Assembly (NCBI GenBank): GCA_002118135.1
Contig: BDIU01000040.1
Span: 1 to 64,000, forward strand
DNA length: 64,000 bases
Origin: Trebouxia sp. TZW2008
Taxonomy: Eukaryota; Chlorophyta; Trebouxiophyceae; Trebouxiales; Trebouxiaceae
Direction of reading: 5' to 3'
Position 1 is the stretch's first letter. Each line of letters opens with the position of its first letter. Position numbers and translations under genes: made by a program. Below, in pieces: positions 21,661 to 35,016 of the stretch. Below the pieces are notes generated by a model that had not been told where the DNA came from, ran no database searches, and was given only the letters and a program-made list of their open reading frames with translations.

Positions 21661-23634
21661 CTAAGTGACTGAAGCTTACGTGTTGAATCTGGAGGTAGCC
21701 TTGCCCAGGTGCAAGCATGCTGTGACTAGGTTGGCCAAGGTGTCAGCATTCTTGGCATCTTTTTCAAACGCCTCCATCAGCTGCTGCTCAGCTTCCTCCC
21801 AGCGGCCCATGCGCATGTTGCAGACTGCACTACCGTTCAACAGCCGTGCCTGCAGAACAAAGCCTGTTGCGTCCTTTGTTGCACTTACAGGCCTGTTGCG
21901 CTCCTTCTTCCCACTGTCAAGCCTGTTGCATGCCTTGCGGCAGTTGAAAAGCCTGATGCACCCCTTGTTGCAGGTGCTCTGACTCACATATGCAACCTTT
22001 TCATCAGTGCCTGACTCACACAGGCTGACCCTCTTGACGGCACAGCTGCTTGAAAATGGTCTCAATTTTGCAGGCCAACAGCAGAAGGCAGTTCAAACCT
22101 TGCTGGACTTGAGAATCCAGGTCCAGCTATTTGTCCCAGCTATCGGTATGCACTTCCATGACAACAGATGATTTGGCTGCTGTTTTGCTTTCAGGCCAAA
22201 ATAGCGTTGCATGCCATGCAGGGGTTGATATGGCAAGCACATTTTGGGGTTTGACCACCAAAAATCTGTAGCAGCCATATCAAGCTGTATGTGGCATGCA
22301 ATGAATTTTTGGCAGACGAAAACAGCTGCCACAGCGAAGCTGTACATAGCACGCAATGCTTCATCCTGATGCAACAACATTGCAAGCCCAGAACTGAGGT
22401 TCTGACACCAGTGATTGATTCTTCTGGTTGACCACTTCTGCAAGAGTGCACATTTTCAAGAATCTAGCTGATGCAAATCTGCCTGACATGCAGTCAGCGG
22501 TTTGACATAGATCATGTATCTTGTACATACCGTCCAGCTGTACTTGTCCCCAAGCTCATGAAAGATGAAGAAGGCCTCTTCAACTTTGGCACCGCCCAGG
22601 TACAAATTAACCCAAGCTGTTGCTAGCTGAGTCAAGGTTGAGTCATCATCTGTTGCTGACATGGCCTACAATAGGATCCACGCTTGATTGAATCTGATTT
22701 GCGCTGCATAGTTCACCATGCATAAATCCTCACTGATACACTGGGATTCGAACATCTTTGCAGCAAAACCCATACAATGTGTTGCTTTATATAAAGCAAC
22801 ACAATCCACCAGCCTGAAAATGATATCGCAATGCATGAACAAGTTGGCAAGGAAGGCATTTGTAGAGCCACATGCCAAGCAAAATTGGCATCACCTTGAC
22901 TTGTTCATCTGCTTGCTGTATTCGGTCAATTCTTAGGTATAGCTGTATAGCCAGCGCTCGCCTGCACGTCACAGGTTTGTGTCTCAGACTCATGCGTTTC
23001 CATACTGTGTGTGCGATAACATATTCTCAGTCCAAGTGATGACGTACAACTCCAAGCTGATGCCACTATGGCAAGCTCTCAAGGCCTCCACATAGTTGTC
23101 TTCTGCTGCGTATATAAGACCAATCACCAGCAAGACTGTTGCGTTGTTTTTGTAAGCAGGTTCTTGGGCCCACTCTTGAATTGTGGACAGTACTGTATCC
23201 TGAAGGCAAGCATGGCAAGCCATGTGAAACACACTCTGCGCCAGAGCAGAAGCAGGGAGCAGACGTGCAGGAATAAAGTAAGACTACCTTGCTGGACTTC
23301 TTGCCCTGGTACTCCGCCAACAATCTGACAGCCTTGAGCGCGGATGCCGACTGCTGCGTAATCTCGTTCAAAGCAGGCTGCAAACAGGACCTTGATTATT
23401 TGATTTGCTCAGGCTTGTGCAGGGAGATCTGCCACTTGTGTAGCATGAAAAATGCTGGTGCACACTGACCTCAAAGCTTCCTAGTTCAATGTACGACCTG
23501 TACACAAAGCAATCTCTCTCCACAGCGTCGGCTTCTGATAGCCGCTCTAGATCAGCTGCCTCTGCGATTGCCGCTTGATAAGCTCCCAGGTAGAAGTTGT
23601 TGCGCAGGGTGAACAGCAAGTCAGGTCCTGACAT
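21400..23634 (-). CDS. COPE: Coatomer subunit epsilon (epsilon-COP)
   Basis: Exons on the minus strand run 23634-23470, 23377-23288, 23199-23048, 22961-22895, 22665-22531 and 21849-21680, all phase-consistent. They give 259 residues plus a C-terminal exon that could not be fixed. The start reads [20 protein letters not shown] and [22 protein letters not shown]-like helices follow: [56 protein letters not shown] and [19 protein letters not shown]. Epsilon-COP belongs to the COPI cage B-subcomplex, stabilising alpha-COP in Golgi-to-ER transport. The usual length is near 290 residues, so 25-35 residues are missing at the end. Candidate last exons are multiply duplicated between 21360 and 21660, and none splices cleanly in phase. 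The left boundary given is therefore approximate. Confidence 0.92.
22778..22803. repeat. Perfect 26-bp palindrome
   Basis: TGTGTTGCTTTAT is followed directly by its exact reverse complement with no loop, inside the COPE intron between exons 4 and 5. As RNA it would form a tight hairpin; as DNA it could extrude a cruciform. Confidence 0.95.
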
Positions 23635-24109
23635 TGCGGGGTTCCGGGTTCTGCAGCTGCTCGAACGCAGCTCAAATGTGCCTGTATGTCAGTGTCTTGA
23701 GAGCGAAGCGGGCAGCAGAGTGAGAGCACCGAAGAAGAAGGCACGATTTCCCATTACAGCCAATTTCAGCTTCTCTGACAAGTCTCGGCCTTCGTCCAAG
23801 GCAGCTCGTCGCATCTTCGGTGCTCGTTGCATCTTTTATCAGCGAGCAGACTTCCTCTGTGGAGGCCATGCATCTTCTCTGGTATTCTGCGCGGCGCCCA
23901 TCAACCGTCTTGCTTCTCGGAGTGATGGGCAGTACAGTCTAGTTTGGTCTGTTCAGCTTCAGGCTGTCGTACAACCTGTCGTACAAGCCTGCTTGCCTGC
24001 GTTCGTTCAGGCTTAAGCCCATAGCTGTTTAGCTCATGAGTCAACCGAGGCAGTCCTTGTATGCTGGGGTCCTGTTGAAACAGTGAAGCAATCACAAGGC
24101 CTTGAACGC
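23635..24109. promoter_or_regulatory. Shared intergenic region between divergent COPE and cyclase-receptor genes
   Basis: Only 475 bases separate the two ATGs, with raised G+C. It must contain both promoters and leaders unless a leader intron extends further. No particular motif is claimed. Confidence 0.5.
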
Positions 24110-27100
24110 ATGCCGGTTCGTCGAGTAACCGTAACGATATGCGCAGCGATCCTGTGCTTTTGCTCTCACTCAGGTGCGACAGATTGCCCATGCACGCTGC
24201 CTCGCTATGAGGAGGCAAGAGCAATACGCCTGCCGTGCTTTAGGTGCTTCGTCCTTGGAGGAGTGTACAGACTTATTGCAGTATGGCACAGCCTTCTACA
24301 GAGAGCTGGATGCAGTAGATCAGCGTGCAACGCTCATGGCCTTTTACCACAGCACAGGCGGACCATATTGGACCGCACAGCTTGTCAGTGTCACACAGCG
24401 TGAACAGTTTGAGCAGCTAGTGCAGGAGCTGACAGAAGCAGGCTATGATGCCGCAGATCAGGCGCTAAATGCCAGCTCATTACCAACTGATCTCGTCAGT
24501 GATCTTGCAAACTTGCCGGCTCTTTCAACAGACTGCGCCTTGCAGCAGTGGCTCAGCTTTGGTCAAGCGCTTCTGAAGCACGAATGGGGCAGCAATGTGT
24601 CTTATTGCCACTGGTATGGCGTCTCCTGCTGCAGAACAGCGGTGAGTCAGAGATGCCCAACTGCTGCCTTTGTTGCTGCTTTGGCAAGCATTGAATGCTT
24701 GGGAGGCTGCTGCACTGATCTGGTGACAAGTAACTGCAGCAGACGATGGTTGCTTGCAGGGGGATGCTCTGAACCAGTATTGCTCTGGCCCTCAATCTGT
24801 GGCATCAATCAGTCTTCCAGGTTTGTCTTGTGAAACTTGTGTGTTGACAATGCCAGTGTCCACATAAGGACAGCCTGACTCACGCGACATCAACATCGAG
24901 CCATGCCCACTTTTTCAGTGCTGCATGTTGCAGCAGCTGCCAAATGTCTTGGCATGCTTTCCTGTATTCAACCTTGTTGCTCTGCACCACATCAGTGTTG
25001 TCATTGGCAAGTGCAGGTGTCAACCTGACAGGCAAAATTCCAGAACACTTCTTCACATCTTTGGTAGACTTGCAGACGCTGACTCTGGACAACAATCTGG
25101 TATGCGATGCACACCATCATCAAACCATCTGTGAGCGTCAGGATGCAAGCGAACAGACATACAGCCTTTTGAACTTCTGTGCACACTCGGTCACATCAAA
25201 TCTCCTTGGCGTCAGCATGCCTTACGACAGAGAATGAGTTGCAGGGCCTCATTGGACGCATTCCAAACTTGGGCAGTCTTGTCTCTTCCAAGATCACCAG
25301 CATCAGCTTACAGGATACCAGTCTCATGCAGTGCAATGGTACTCGGCTGTCAGCCCTACATGGGGTTGCAACTGCTGGCACGGTAAGCAGATGTCATGAA
25401 ATTTGATGCAAGTGCACCTCTGTTGACTCTGCAGTTCACTGCGCATTCTCTAAATTGGTTCAGCATACCTGGCTTTGTGCATATGTGTATGTCTGCATGG
25501 TCCTGCTCCCTTTTCATCACTGTAGAATCTGTTGTGAAGCTTGGACATCATGCGCAGGTTATCAATGCTGGCAGCAGCAGTAAGATGGGTACTGACAACA
25601 CTACAGGCTGCTTGCCAGATGTATGGCAATTCTGTGAGCCATTCCCCACGGGCTTTGACACCAACCTGTTTTGCCCGTCAGTGGCGTACCGAAGGCCAGT
25701 GCAAGCTGCAATGAACACCCTCACACAGGTCCGTAGCATCACCTGTAGTTGTTTCTCATCCATGCCTTCCATAGTATGTGGGCTCTCCTGTAAGTTTTGC
25801 TGGCATATGTTCGGCCGCAAGCATGAACAGGTATCAAATGCGCAACAATGTGCTGTGCAAATGGTGCAGCCTGGCTGGAATGTGATCTTTGAGTCTTCTT
25901 TGCAAAGCTCTGGCACAATTGCTGGCCTTCATCAGATGTCATGACTTGCAGTCTTGTCAGGAAACCTGAGGAAAACAGCTGACAGAACAATGCAATGTCA
26001 ACTGCAGGTGAAGGCTTTCCTGAGCATCATCTCAGACACGCACAATTTGACACTAGCTGCTGCCAATGCAACCACACCCCTACCCAACCTGACAGGCCTC
26101 CCTTCAACCACGCGCCGAGCAAAGGGTTCTGGTGCAAATGGCCCTGGACCAAATGGCCCGGGTCCAAATGTCCCTGGCCCAAATGGCCCTGGTCCAAACG
26201 GCCCCGGCCCTGTTCCGCATGGCCCTGGCCCAGGCCCCCCTGGACCCCCTCCAGGGTCATTTGATGCAGTAGGGTGCTCAGATGCTGGGTACAAACTGAC
26301 AGGGGAGCTGATCAACCAGGGCTTGAGCACAGCTGTGGCTCAGCTCAGCTACGACAACAGCCTGTTCAGCTATGTCGGGTGTAGATGTGCCCCTGGTTAT
26401 GACAATGTCTACAGCGTGGATGCAACAGGTCAGTTGTGCAATCTGTAGCTATTGAGCATGACTTCAGCGAGTCCATCTGGCCCCAATTGCATGCAAGTGG
26501 TGATGCATGTAAGTATCAAATCCTGAGCTTGCACTGTGCATGCAAATTTTAAGGGTGCAGCAAGGCTCCAATTGGTACACACCTCGAATAGCATCTGCAC
26601 ATGCAATCAGTACTTGATGCTGGGTATTGTTGTTGACATGGCTGAGGCATGTCTGAGCAATCTGTTGTCTGGAAAGCTTGCTATAAACCTCCGTTTGCAA
26701 TCCAGATTTGCCTTGCTACATCATCAGCGTGTTATTTGCCGCAGAAAGGGTGAGCTTGGTGTGTATAGCCACAAATGTTTGGTCCAAGATTCTCCAGAAG
26801 TACCTCCCAATTGGCTTGGGACTTGGGCTTTTGATGATTGCTGGGGTTCTCCTCCTGATCCGTCATGGGCGCCAAATCATGAACGATCTGGCCAATGCTA
26901 GGGTGCACAGGATTAAGAGAAGGTATGCCTCTGTCTAATTTCTTCTTGTGTGGCATTGTGCATGGCATGTTAGGCACAAGCAAAGACCACAGATGCCACA
27001 CTGTACGCACACAGATTTGGCTTGGCAAATTGTAGCTCTAGGTGTCAAACACAGTATCAAACCAATTGTGGTGCCCTTTGAGTGCATGGTCAGCATCCGC

Positions 27101-30100
27101 TCAATGCCTTGCAGTATGATACCTGATGCATATGCTGTCTTAATGAAACATGCATCTGCAGACCTCAAACACAAGCAAACATTCCCAATGGCACCACAAA
27201 GGCGTAGTGGATCGCTACGCGTTTGCATTGCACATTTGACCTTGTATGCAAGAAAGCAAGGTTGGCTATGCATCTGCAGGCATCCACCAGGAACTTTGCC
27301 AACCAGCTTGGCAGAAGAGATAGGATTGGTACCCAAGGAGATCACCTTGGTCATGACTGATGTGCAGGCATCATCCAGGCTTTGGGACTGGTCAGTCCCG
27401 CAAACAGTGCTGATCTGCATAGCGACTTATGTCTTCTGCATCAGACATGTCTTGATTCCCTGCATCAGCGCAAAGGCCTGCAGTAGACCTGTGAAACTGA
27501 TGGTTGGAGTTCAGCAAAACTTGCATGTCTTGCGTGTCTTGCATCAAGGCAGAAAAGTACCAGTCCAAATGTGATCTTGCATTGAGCATAGATTTTACAA
27601 ATGTCTAAGCATTTGTTGTGCTACTCCTGTTTGCTACCCATGATGGCATTCCCACTGCTCCTGCGTCACCTGTGCCTGTCTGCAGGAACGAGACAGTCAT
27701 GGATAGAGCCCTGGGATTGCATGATGCCTGCCTGAGAAATGTGCTACATACACATCATGGGTATGAGGTGAGACATAAGGTGTCGACCAATTGTTGGTGT
27801 GCGATACCAGCATGTTGCCTGTCAGAGCATGCCAACCCATTATGCAGGGACGCAATGTATGATCTTCCTGCAGGCTGTTTGATTGTGAAACTGTGAAGGA
27901 CACGCTTCTCTACGAAAGTAGCATCTTGTTGCCGACATCCTTGTCAAAGTGTGTTGACACCCATTGGCTTTTAGAGCGGAACAGGTTCTGATTAGGCTGA
28001 TCCTAATATCTTCTTCTGTTATTTTGCAAGCAGAGGTTGGCACTGTGAACCACTGATGCATGGCATGCATCACCTTGGCTTCCTGTCCAATAGCCCCATC
28101 TACCACGGTGCAGGTGTGTACAGAGGGGGATGCTTTCACCATGGCGTTTCATGACCCCATCGATGCCATTTCCTGGGCGCTTGAGGTACAGCACAAGCTT
28201 CTGCTGCTTGATTGGCCTGAGGAGCTGTTGACCCAAGATGAGGCTAAGGAACAGTTTCTGCCGCCTGCCAAGGCACCTTTGTTCAAGGGCCTGCGGGTGC
28301 GCATGGCTCTGCACACAGGTCGCCCTGATGACATACAGGTCAGCTCCTTTGCCAATTTTTGGCAACCTCACAGCTTCAATTGTAGTGCGCTGGTGCGTGC
28401 CAATAGGTGCGCATGACTACAACCACCGGTCACCTGAATGATTTGCCTGTGGTTGCCTCTTTGTGTTTCTCTAGACAGGTCTGGCAGCACTTTGCTTTTG
28501 CAATTCAAGTCAGAGACACAGGTCAAACCACATGTTTGCAGCTCAGCATATAGATGCTCCACAGCTTTGCCTGGTGCAGGTGCATCATGTCACGAGACAG
28601 GTGGAGTACAAGGGGGATGTGTTGAGTCTTACAGAGGCTCTGGTGGGCTTTCCTACGGGAGGTCAGATATTGCTCAGTGGCTCCACATACCAGAGAGTAT
28701 ACGGACAGTTGCATAACCTCAAGTTCTACGACCGTTTGCCAGGAGAGAAGAAAATGCTGGCGCTCAGTTTGCCTGGTATGTTTTCAGTGCTCTGATAACG
28801 CATGCAGGAGCTCTCTTTTGCTGCTGAATTAGTATCAGCAAAGCTTGCAGCTGTGTAACGTCCTGCAGCTGAACAACTGTTTGCTGCATGTGATCACACA
28901 CAACACTGTCATGCGTAAAATCTAGCATACATTCTGTGGCGGATAAGATAGCATCTGCGGATCTATCAAGGCAATGTTCAGCTTGTCTTGCTGCGTATTT
29001 TGCAGGCTCTTATTTGGAGCAGTAATCTTAAACAAAACTGGTTTGTTCAGGCAACACTGCACCTGAGAGCGCAAGGTCTGATGCTATTGCCAGCACACGG
29101 TACAGCCCAGCTCTCGACACAATGCCAACAAATGCATCCAGTCTCGACTTGGCAATGGAAGCCTCACGCCTGGCTTTGCTGCGCTCAAACAGCATTACTG
29201 GTGCACAACTGTTGGCGCGGCAGTCGTCTGTGGAATCCACGATGGGAGCAACTGGGCAGTCACAGCTTGGCATGCTATCAGGCGAAGCAGCACCAGCCAA
29301 GAGCGCATTCAGCAGGGTTGTTGATTCAGCTGCAGCCACAATGAAGACATTTTGGAAACAGACGCAGCGGCTTGGCAAGTGGTTGCGGTTGTTGATTCTG
29401 TGCAGAAAGACAGCAGAAGATCAACGTGAAGGGTCTTTTTTCCGTAAGTAACACTGAGCTGCAACTGCTTGCCCTCAGACCTATCCTGAGCTTTTGCGTG
29501 TTGTGGAACAACTATTGCATGCCTGCATGGTGCTGGTGTTGCATACCTGCACAATGAAACGCAGCTGCCACATCACCTCACAAGCTTTTGTTTCCAGCTT
29601 GTTGCATAGTAGTGCAAGGCTGACTGACAGATGCCTTACTTGAAGACAAGTCATTGATGCTACAGCTTTCATGCAGCACAGCCCTCAGTTGCATTGGCAA
29701 AGAGTCTGGCTGCGCCAATCCAATTGTGCATTGCAAGGAAACAAATGCAACTGGCGTGTAGGCAAGCACCATAATGTATGGGTTGCTTTGTTCACAGGCA
29801 AGTGGAGGCCATCTCAGACAGATGCAATAGCCATGGTGAACTCAACAACTGCTGAGACGGGTGACTTGCGCCACATCATGTGTGACATGGGCTGTTTCTA
29901 CTTGTCAGAGTTTGGCAGAACCCTGTGTCAACCAATCGTGGGTTCTGCGGTGCATGGCGGCATCCACATGCTGCAGATTCAGCCTGTTAAGCTGGCATCC
30001 AGGTTGCTATTGTTTCCAGCCTTGAATGGCACCTTCAAGGTACAAAGCAGCTCAGCCCGCGCTGTCGTCATACATCCATGACTTGCCAGGCAGGCCTCAT

Positions 30101-33100
30101 GCAGCTGTTGCTTTGTGTACTTGGGTTGGGCTGCCTGTTGAAGCTGTTGCTTTTTGATGTGCTTGTGCATCTCTCATACCCAAGCAGACAGCGTCAATTC
30201 CCCAACACAAACTGCAACTACAATGCGTTACCCTGCTGCAGCATTGACATACAGCTGCTGCTTGATATGATGTGACTGCTGTTTCAGGTGGCGCCCACCT
30301 TTGGCGATGCCCCAGGCATTTTGAAGATCTCAACCACAAAGCGTCAGAGCTCTGACAATCTCCTAGCATTCCATCCCAAGCCAGCCAAGCCCTTGCCACC
30401 TGCGCTGCCAGAAGTGACCACTGTATTCTGTGCCCCTGCACAATACAAGGTTTGAGTCCACTCATTTCTTGTTTTCATCACTGACTGAGCCTGTTTGTGA
30501 TTGTTGTGTCGGCAGCGAGTCATCCTTGAGAGTCAGTGAACTACATTATGCTGCTGGTTGCACCAAGCAGCATCTGCTTCACCTGCATCTGCATATGTTC
30601 TGCAAAACTTGTCAATTCTGCGTTCTTGCAATATCAGTCAAAGGGACATGCGCGATTGGTCTGTCATCACTGACACTGTCCTGCAAGATCGCATGCACGC
30701 TGCAGCCTACAACATGCATGGTGATCAAAGGCCAAAGTTCCAGCTGCTACCTCTCCATTGTGCGCTTGAGCTGAACCTAAGCGATAGTGTCTGCTGTGCA
30801 GGAGTTATTGCAGCAGAATGTCCAGGCAGCCAACTGTGCCTTGAAGCGCTTCCAGTCTTGCGTGCGGACAACTTTGCTGCTGAGCAACGGCTACGAGTGT
30901 CAAGAGAAGGTATCACGCTCTGTGCCAATGATGCTCATCACTCAACAACAGCTGAAGTTCAGCGCACCACCATTTAATTGCATGTAAAGCTATGTGTGCC
31001 CCGTGTCACTGTTGTGGTCTTGCAGTTGCCGCATGTCTGCTTGCATGGCTGAGATGGACAGAGCAAAAGGCTTCAGTGCTGGCATGCTGCAAGACTTCAA
31101 GCTGATCTTGGAAGGCAGTCTGTTATATGCCTGCAGTCATCACAGCATGGATGTGCCTTACAGTGTGCCATGCTTGACTTTAGCCAGGATTCTTCCACCA
31201 AACAATCTTGGCTCGACCGCTTGCTTGATTTCAAGCCTTGCATGCAGGATGGGATGTTCATGCTTGCATTTTCTGAGCCCCGTGGAGCCGTTGAGTGGGC
31301 TCTTCTTCTACAGCTAGCTTTGCTCAAGTAAGAATTCAGAAAATCTGATGGTCCCACCCTCCAGCATGTTCTGCGGCTGCATGTGCTGTACTTCAAAATG
31401 TTGCTTTGTTGTGTGTCTCTGTATAAGGCTTGTGCATGCTCATATTTGCACAGTTGTACCAATTGCTTCGCCATCAAAAAGCTGTCTGCAAATGCTGCTC
31501 ATGTTTCAAGTAGGGAAGCAACAATATCAGGTGTGTTGCAGGGCAGATTGGCATCCTGTGTTGGAGCAATATGAGTGCACCACAACACAGACTTCACCCT
31601 CTACTGGACAAGTCTTGTTCAAGGGTCTTGCAGCCAAGGTAACTTAAGCTGCGGGCTAGCTATACTGATCAAGCTTGTAACCATTGCAGTCCTGATGCAT
31701 TGAGACATCAGCACATCATTTAGTGCATTTACACAGGCAGAAATCAGCATGCCCAAGCCACACAGAACTCAGAGATTGGTAGACGGTGCAGGTTGGGCTG
31801 GTGCATGGGACAGTGCGGAAGATTTGTCCACACACCTCAACAGGCAGAGCAGATTACTTTGGCACCAAGGTCAACAAAGGTAAGCATGTACACAGGCAGC
31901 TTGTTTTCACAGATGATGGTGACCTAAACAGGTTGCAGCTTTTCAAATTGCAATGTGTGTCTGCAGCTGCTCGCCTGGTGCTGGCTGCAAATGCTGGACA
32001 GATTCTGGTTGAGGTGCCTGTGATGGAGGCTGTCTTAAAAGAATGGAATGGCGACGCCTTCCACTTGGCGTCACTAAGCAAAAATTCAAGCTTCAGCGAC
32101 CCGAAAGCGACCAAGGGGGCAGCGCTGCTCGAGTCTGGCAACCTGGTGCTGCCCGACTTGACCGGCCCAGACACTGACGACCTGACAGAAACGCCACGCA
32201 CCAAGAGCGCACCTCAGTTGAGCTTGCTGGAGCCGCCGACTCCTACAGGTGGCTTGACTCCTGTCGGCAGCGGCAGATTTGATTTGGACAACAACGGCGG
32301 CAAATTGCCGCCGGACAGCATGTCACCGCCTGATCGTGGTCAAGGCGACGTCGCAGCAAGCAGCGTGAAAGGATGGAGCCCGCGAGCCCCTCACGCAGGC
32401 ATACGCAGCAGCCTTGCAAGTCCTGGCCGTTTCAGCAAACATGTCGGGTTTGCTGTCCAACCAGCAGAAAGTGGCACCGCCAGAAGGGTCTCTTCGCTAT
32501 CTGTTTATGCACCAAGGCGGTCAACTGAAGGTGTCAGCTATGATGATGCAGAACTTGAGCAGCTGGAGATGCAGGACTCCTGCTGTGCGCCCTATGCAGC
32601 TAATAGCCCCCTTGCTGTCAGCAATTGTCACATGCTCAAATTTTTAGCATCTTGCGGTCCAGTGCAAGGCCGCAAGGAGGAGGGAATTGCACCACGCCTG
32701 TCAGCCAAGGCATCATCCATTGCACGGTTGACTGCTGGCAGTTCATCAGTGATAGGCCAGGATTTGCCTGGCAGCATGACCAACCTCAATGCGCTGAGGA
32801 GTGATAGTTCAAGCTCTTTGATGGGATCACGGCGCCCAAGCCTCATGATTCAGTCAGAGGCCAAGCTGTCTGTCATCTCAGAGACCAAACCCAAAGGTAT
32901 GTTGATACATGGCATATTGTGAGTCGTGCATAGCAGTCATTGCTGATTCAAAAGTCATCTTGCTATACGTGTTGACATCTATGCATGGTGTGCATAGCTG
33001 TCAATTCACGTGCACTGAAATGCTGACTACAGATCTCATATGATGTCCTGCACATCTTGCTTGATGGTTGTGATAGCCAGACTGTGCAAGCGCTGTGCGT

Positions 33101-34070
33101 CTACAGGAGCTGATGTTCCTGCAGTCTTTACTTGTGGCTGGTCCAGCTGAGCATGCTGCTTTAATATGCTATGCAGAGTCCTTGATTAACAGGCCAGTCT
33201 GGACACCAAGCGCAAGCCAAGGCAAGCCCTTCCCAGCTCAGCGTGTGCCAATAGAGGTGTGGGGCATTGGAGCCTTCAGGTTCAAGGGGCTGCAAGGCGT
33301 AACAAAGGTGACACACGTGACCATTTGAGTGGTTGTTGTTCTGAGACTACAAATTGCCTTGCCCAATTTGAGCTGTCTGGCTTTAACATGCTGCACAAAT
33401 TTGCTGTCAGAAGACCTGTTGCGGCGTTCACCTGCATTTGCTGCGCTTCTTGCCAATCATTGCAGGCAAATCAACAAGAGTTGCTTATTTTGCTGTAACT
33501 TGTTGCTGCAGCATCAACCTTCCATTGCCAATCATGACAGCCTATCACCACTAAGCAGCTGCAGGCAACAAGGACTCCCTCACAAGCACAGCTAGCAAAA
33601 AAGCCTTCAGGCTCATAGCAGGAACTGACCAAATGTGCTGCAGGACGAGCAAGCTCAAGCCCTGCTAGGCCGCATCTGCTGTAGCTCTGCAGGCTGCTGT
33701 TATCTTGCAAGTCTAGTCTGTGCCTTGTGACTGTCAATCTGACCTTTGAAGCCTTGTGCGAGCCATGGCTACTCAGCTATTGGGGCTTGCTGTGATGGTT
33801 TCTGGTCTACAGGCAGCAAGCCCAGGTTCCTGTCAGGACAGCTGGCAGCATAGCAGTTTTGGTTTCTTTCTGTGTTGCTGCATTCCATCTTAAGCGAGGT
33901 ATGTGATGCAGGTCATGGAGGTGCAGCCAGGGGAGCTGGCAGAGCGTATGGAGCTTCAAAGCAAGACCTTGGAGCCAGGCAAAGCCACCTGCGTGCTCTC
34001 AGCACAATACTTGCGGTGCAGTCTCAACATCCAGCTCATGGATGTCATGGACTTGCAGCTCTCCTTGTAG
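24110..34070 (+). CDS. Receptor-like protein with LRR ectodomain and two class III nucleotide cyclase domains
   Basis: The first exon (24110-24173) gives a signal peptide (MPVRRVTVTICAAILCFCSH) and splices to 24244-24641, which holds MAFYHSTGGPYW and SYCHWYGVSC, an LRR N-cap. LRR exons follow (NLTGKIPEHF, LTLDNNL, GLIGRIPNL), then a proline-rich linker. A single TM (YLPIGLGLGLLMIAGVLLLI, about 26800) precedes cyclase domain 1: EITLVMTDVQASSRLWDW (27280-27390), VCTEGDAFTMAFHDP and RVRMALHTG (28106-28337), then VEYKGDVLSLTEALV (28582-28775). Both metal-binding aspartates (TDVQ, EGDA) are present. Domain 2 (about 30290-33310) has LPEVTTVFCAPAQYK, QDGMFMLAFSEPRGAVEWAL (31248-31328), STGRADYFGTKVN and WGIGAFRFKGLQG. 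It lacks the first metal Asp and is probably regulatory. Predicted role: making cAMP or cGMP at the plasma membrane in response to a ligand. Intermediate exons around 25400-26010 and 28990-30300 are only roughly placed. Confidence 0.84.
26135..26255 (+). repeat. NGPGP collagen-like coding repeat
   Basis: Inside the ectodomain exon (about 26008-26427), units AAATGGCCCTGG(A/T)CC encode NGPGP repeats followed by HGPGPGPPGPPPG. It forms a flexible, extended extracellular spacer between the LRR region and a Cys-rich segment (RCAPGYDNVYSVDATG). Confidence 0.92.
31966..32896 (+). other. Ser/Pro-rich insertion exon in the second cyclase domain
   Basis: This single 931-base exon of the cyclase receptor begins AARLVLAANAGQILVEVP, the end of the domain-2 core. 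It continues with about 280 residues of low-complexity Ser/Thr/Pro-rich sequence (LLEPPTPTGGLTPVGSGR, ARRVSSLSVYAPRR, SRRPSLMIQSEAKLSV) before the final conserved block at 33207-33310. RRVSS and RRPSL resemble basophilic kinase sites, which is inference only. Confidence 0.75.
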
Positions 34071-34761
34071 ATTCAGATCATGGCAGTATGGGCACTACAC
34101 AAATGATGAAGGGTCATTGCCCGGATTTGATGACCGCTCAAAATACGTTCAAAGGCTTAGTGGTCACTACCAAGACAGACACCCAAATGCTGGGTTGCAA
34201 GCTGACCATGTCTGGCAGGCTGCTGTCGGTAGTTGTGCAGGTTTCAAGCAATGCGCAAGGAAAGTATGTGTGCTTGAGCATTCACTTTCTGATACACCGC
34301 TGCAGTATTTGCAGCTGAAGCGGGTGTATCATTGGCTGTTTTCTTTTTTGGCTTCTGTTGCGCAGTGTTTGCCAACGGTCGTGTGATTGCTTGCTGTGTC
34401 ATGTTGGAGTTGACTTTCTATACTGAGCAGAGTTGCCAGGAGTTCCTGTCGCCCGTCGCGTCTAGCCATGATATATGCTGCACTCAGTTGAAATAGTGCT
34501 GTACAATCCTGCCTGTTGCCTTGAATGGCGTTCTGTACCGCTGAGCTGCTCTGTTGCATAGCTGTCAGCACACCTGCTACATGGTGTTGCTCTGAGCATC
34601 TAGGCTGTGCAGTCTTCTTTTGTCTTTCCCTTTTTCTTTGGTTTTGCTTAAACTGGTTTGAAACGCTGCAAATCATTGAAACAATCATCTGGCAGTGCAG
34701 CTGCACATTGTTGAAATCAACAACATGTCTGGAAGCGACATTTTCAACGCTGTAGCAACTG
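34071..34761. other. Spacer between the cyclase receptor and the retrotransposon remnant
   Basis: No gene is supported. A 126-codon minus-strand frame (34329-34706) has no ATG at its start and no recognised domain. The left part may be receptor 3' untranslated sequence. Confidence 0.5.
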
Positions 34762-34766
34762 CCTGT

Positions 34767-34945
34767 TGTAGCAGGGTGCTCTGATTGCTAGGTTATGGCA
34801 TTGCTGCTGCCAAACCCTATTGGTCTTGCCTGATGCAAGGCTAGAGCGGACTATCGAAGTTTACTTGGTACTATTGCTCTGGTCTTGCGTGCCTTCCAGC
34901 ACCAAGCCAATACTTGTAATATCGTCTGACCTGCAACCCGTAACA
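34767..34945 (+). repeat. 5' LTR of the Ty3-type remnant
   Basis: 179 bases, near-identical to 35685-35871 and lacking a GGGATATAGC block found in the right copy. No clear primer-binding site follows, because integrase-coding sequence begins almost immediately. Confidence 0.9.
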
Positions 34946-35016
34946 TTGGTTTCGAAGTTCATGCCAAGACAGCTGGGGCCTTTTGAGATCATAGATCGCA
35001 AGGGCGACTTGGCGTA

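Noticed and set aside
22735..22800. GTTCGAATCCCA-like T-arm on the minus strand, suggesting a tRNA
   Set aside because: No acceptor stem, D arm or anticodon arm could be folded around it; chance match in a COPE intron.
32026..32204. Minus-strand open frame opposite the cyclase-receptor Ser-rich exon
   Set aside because: Antisense shadow of a long open exon; no start context or domain.
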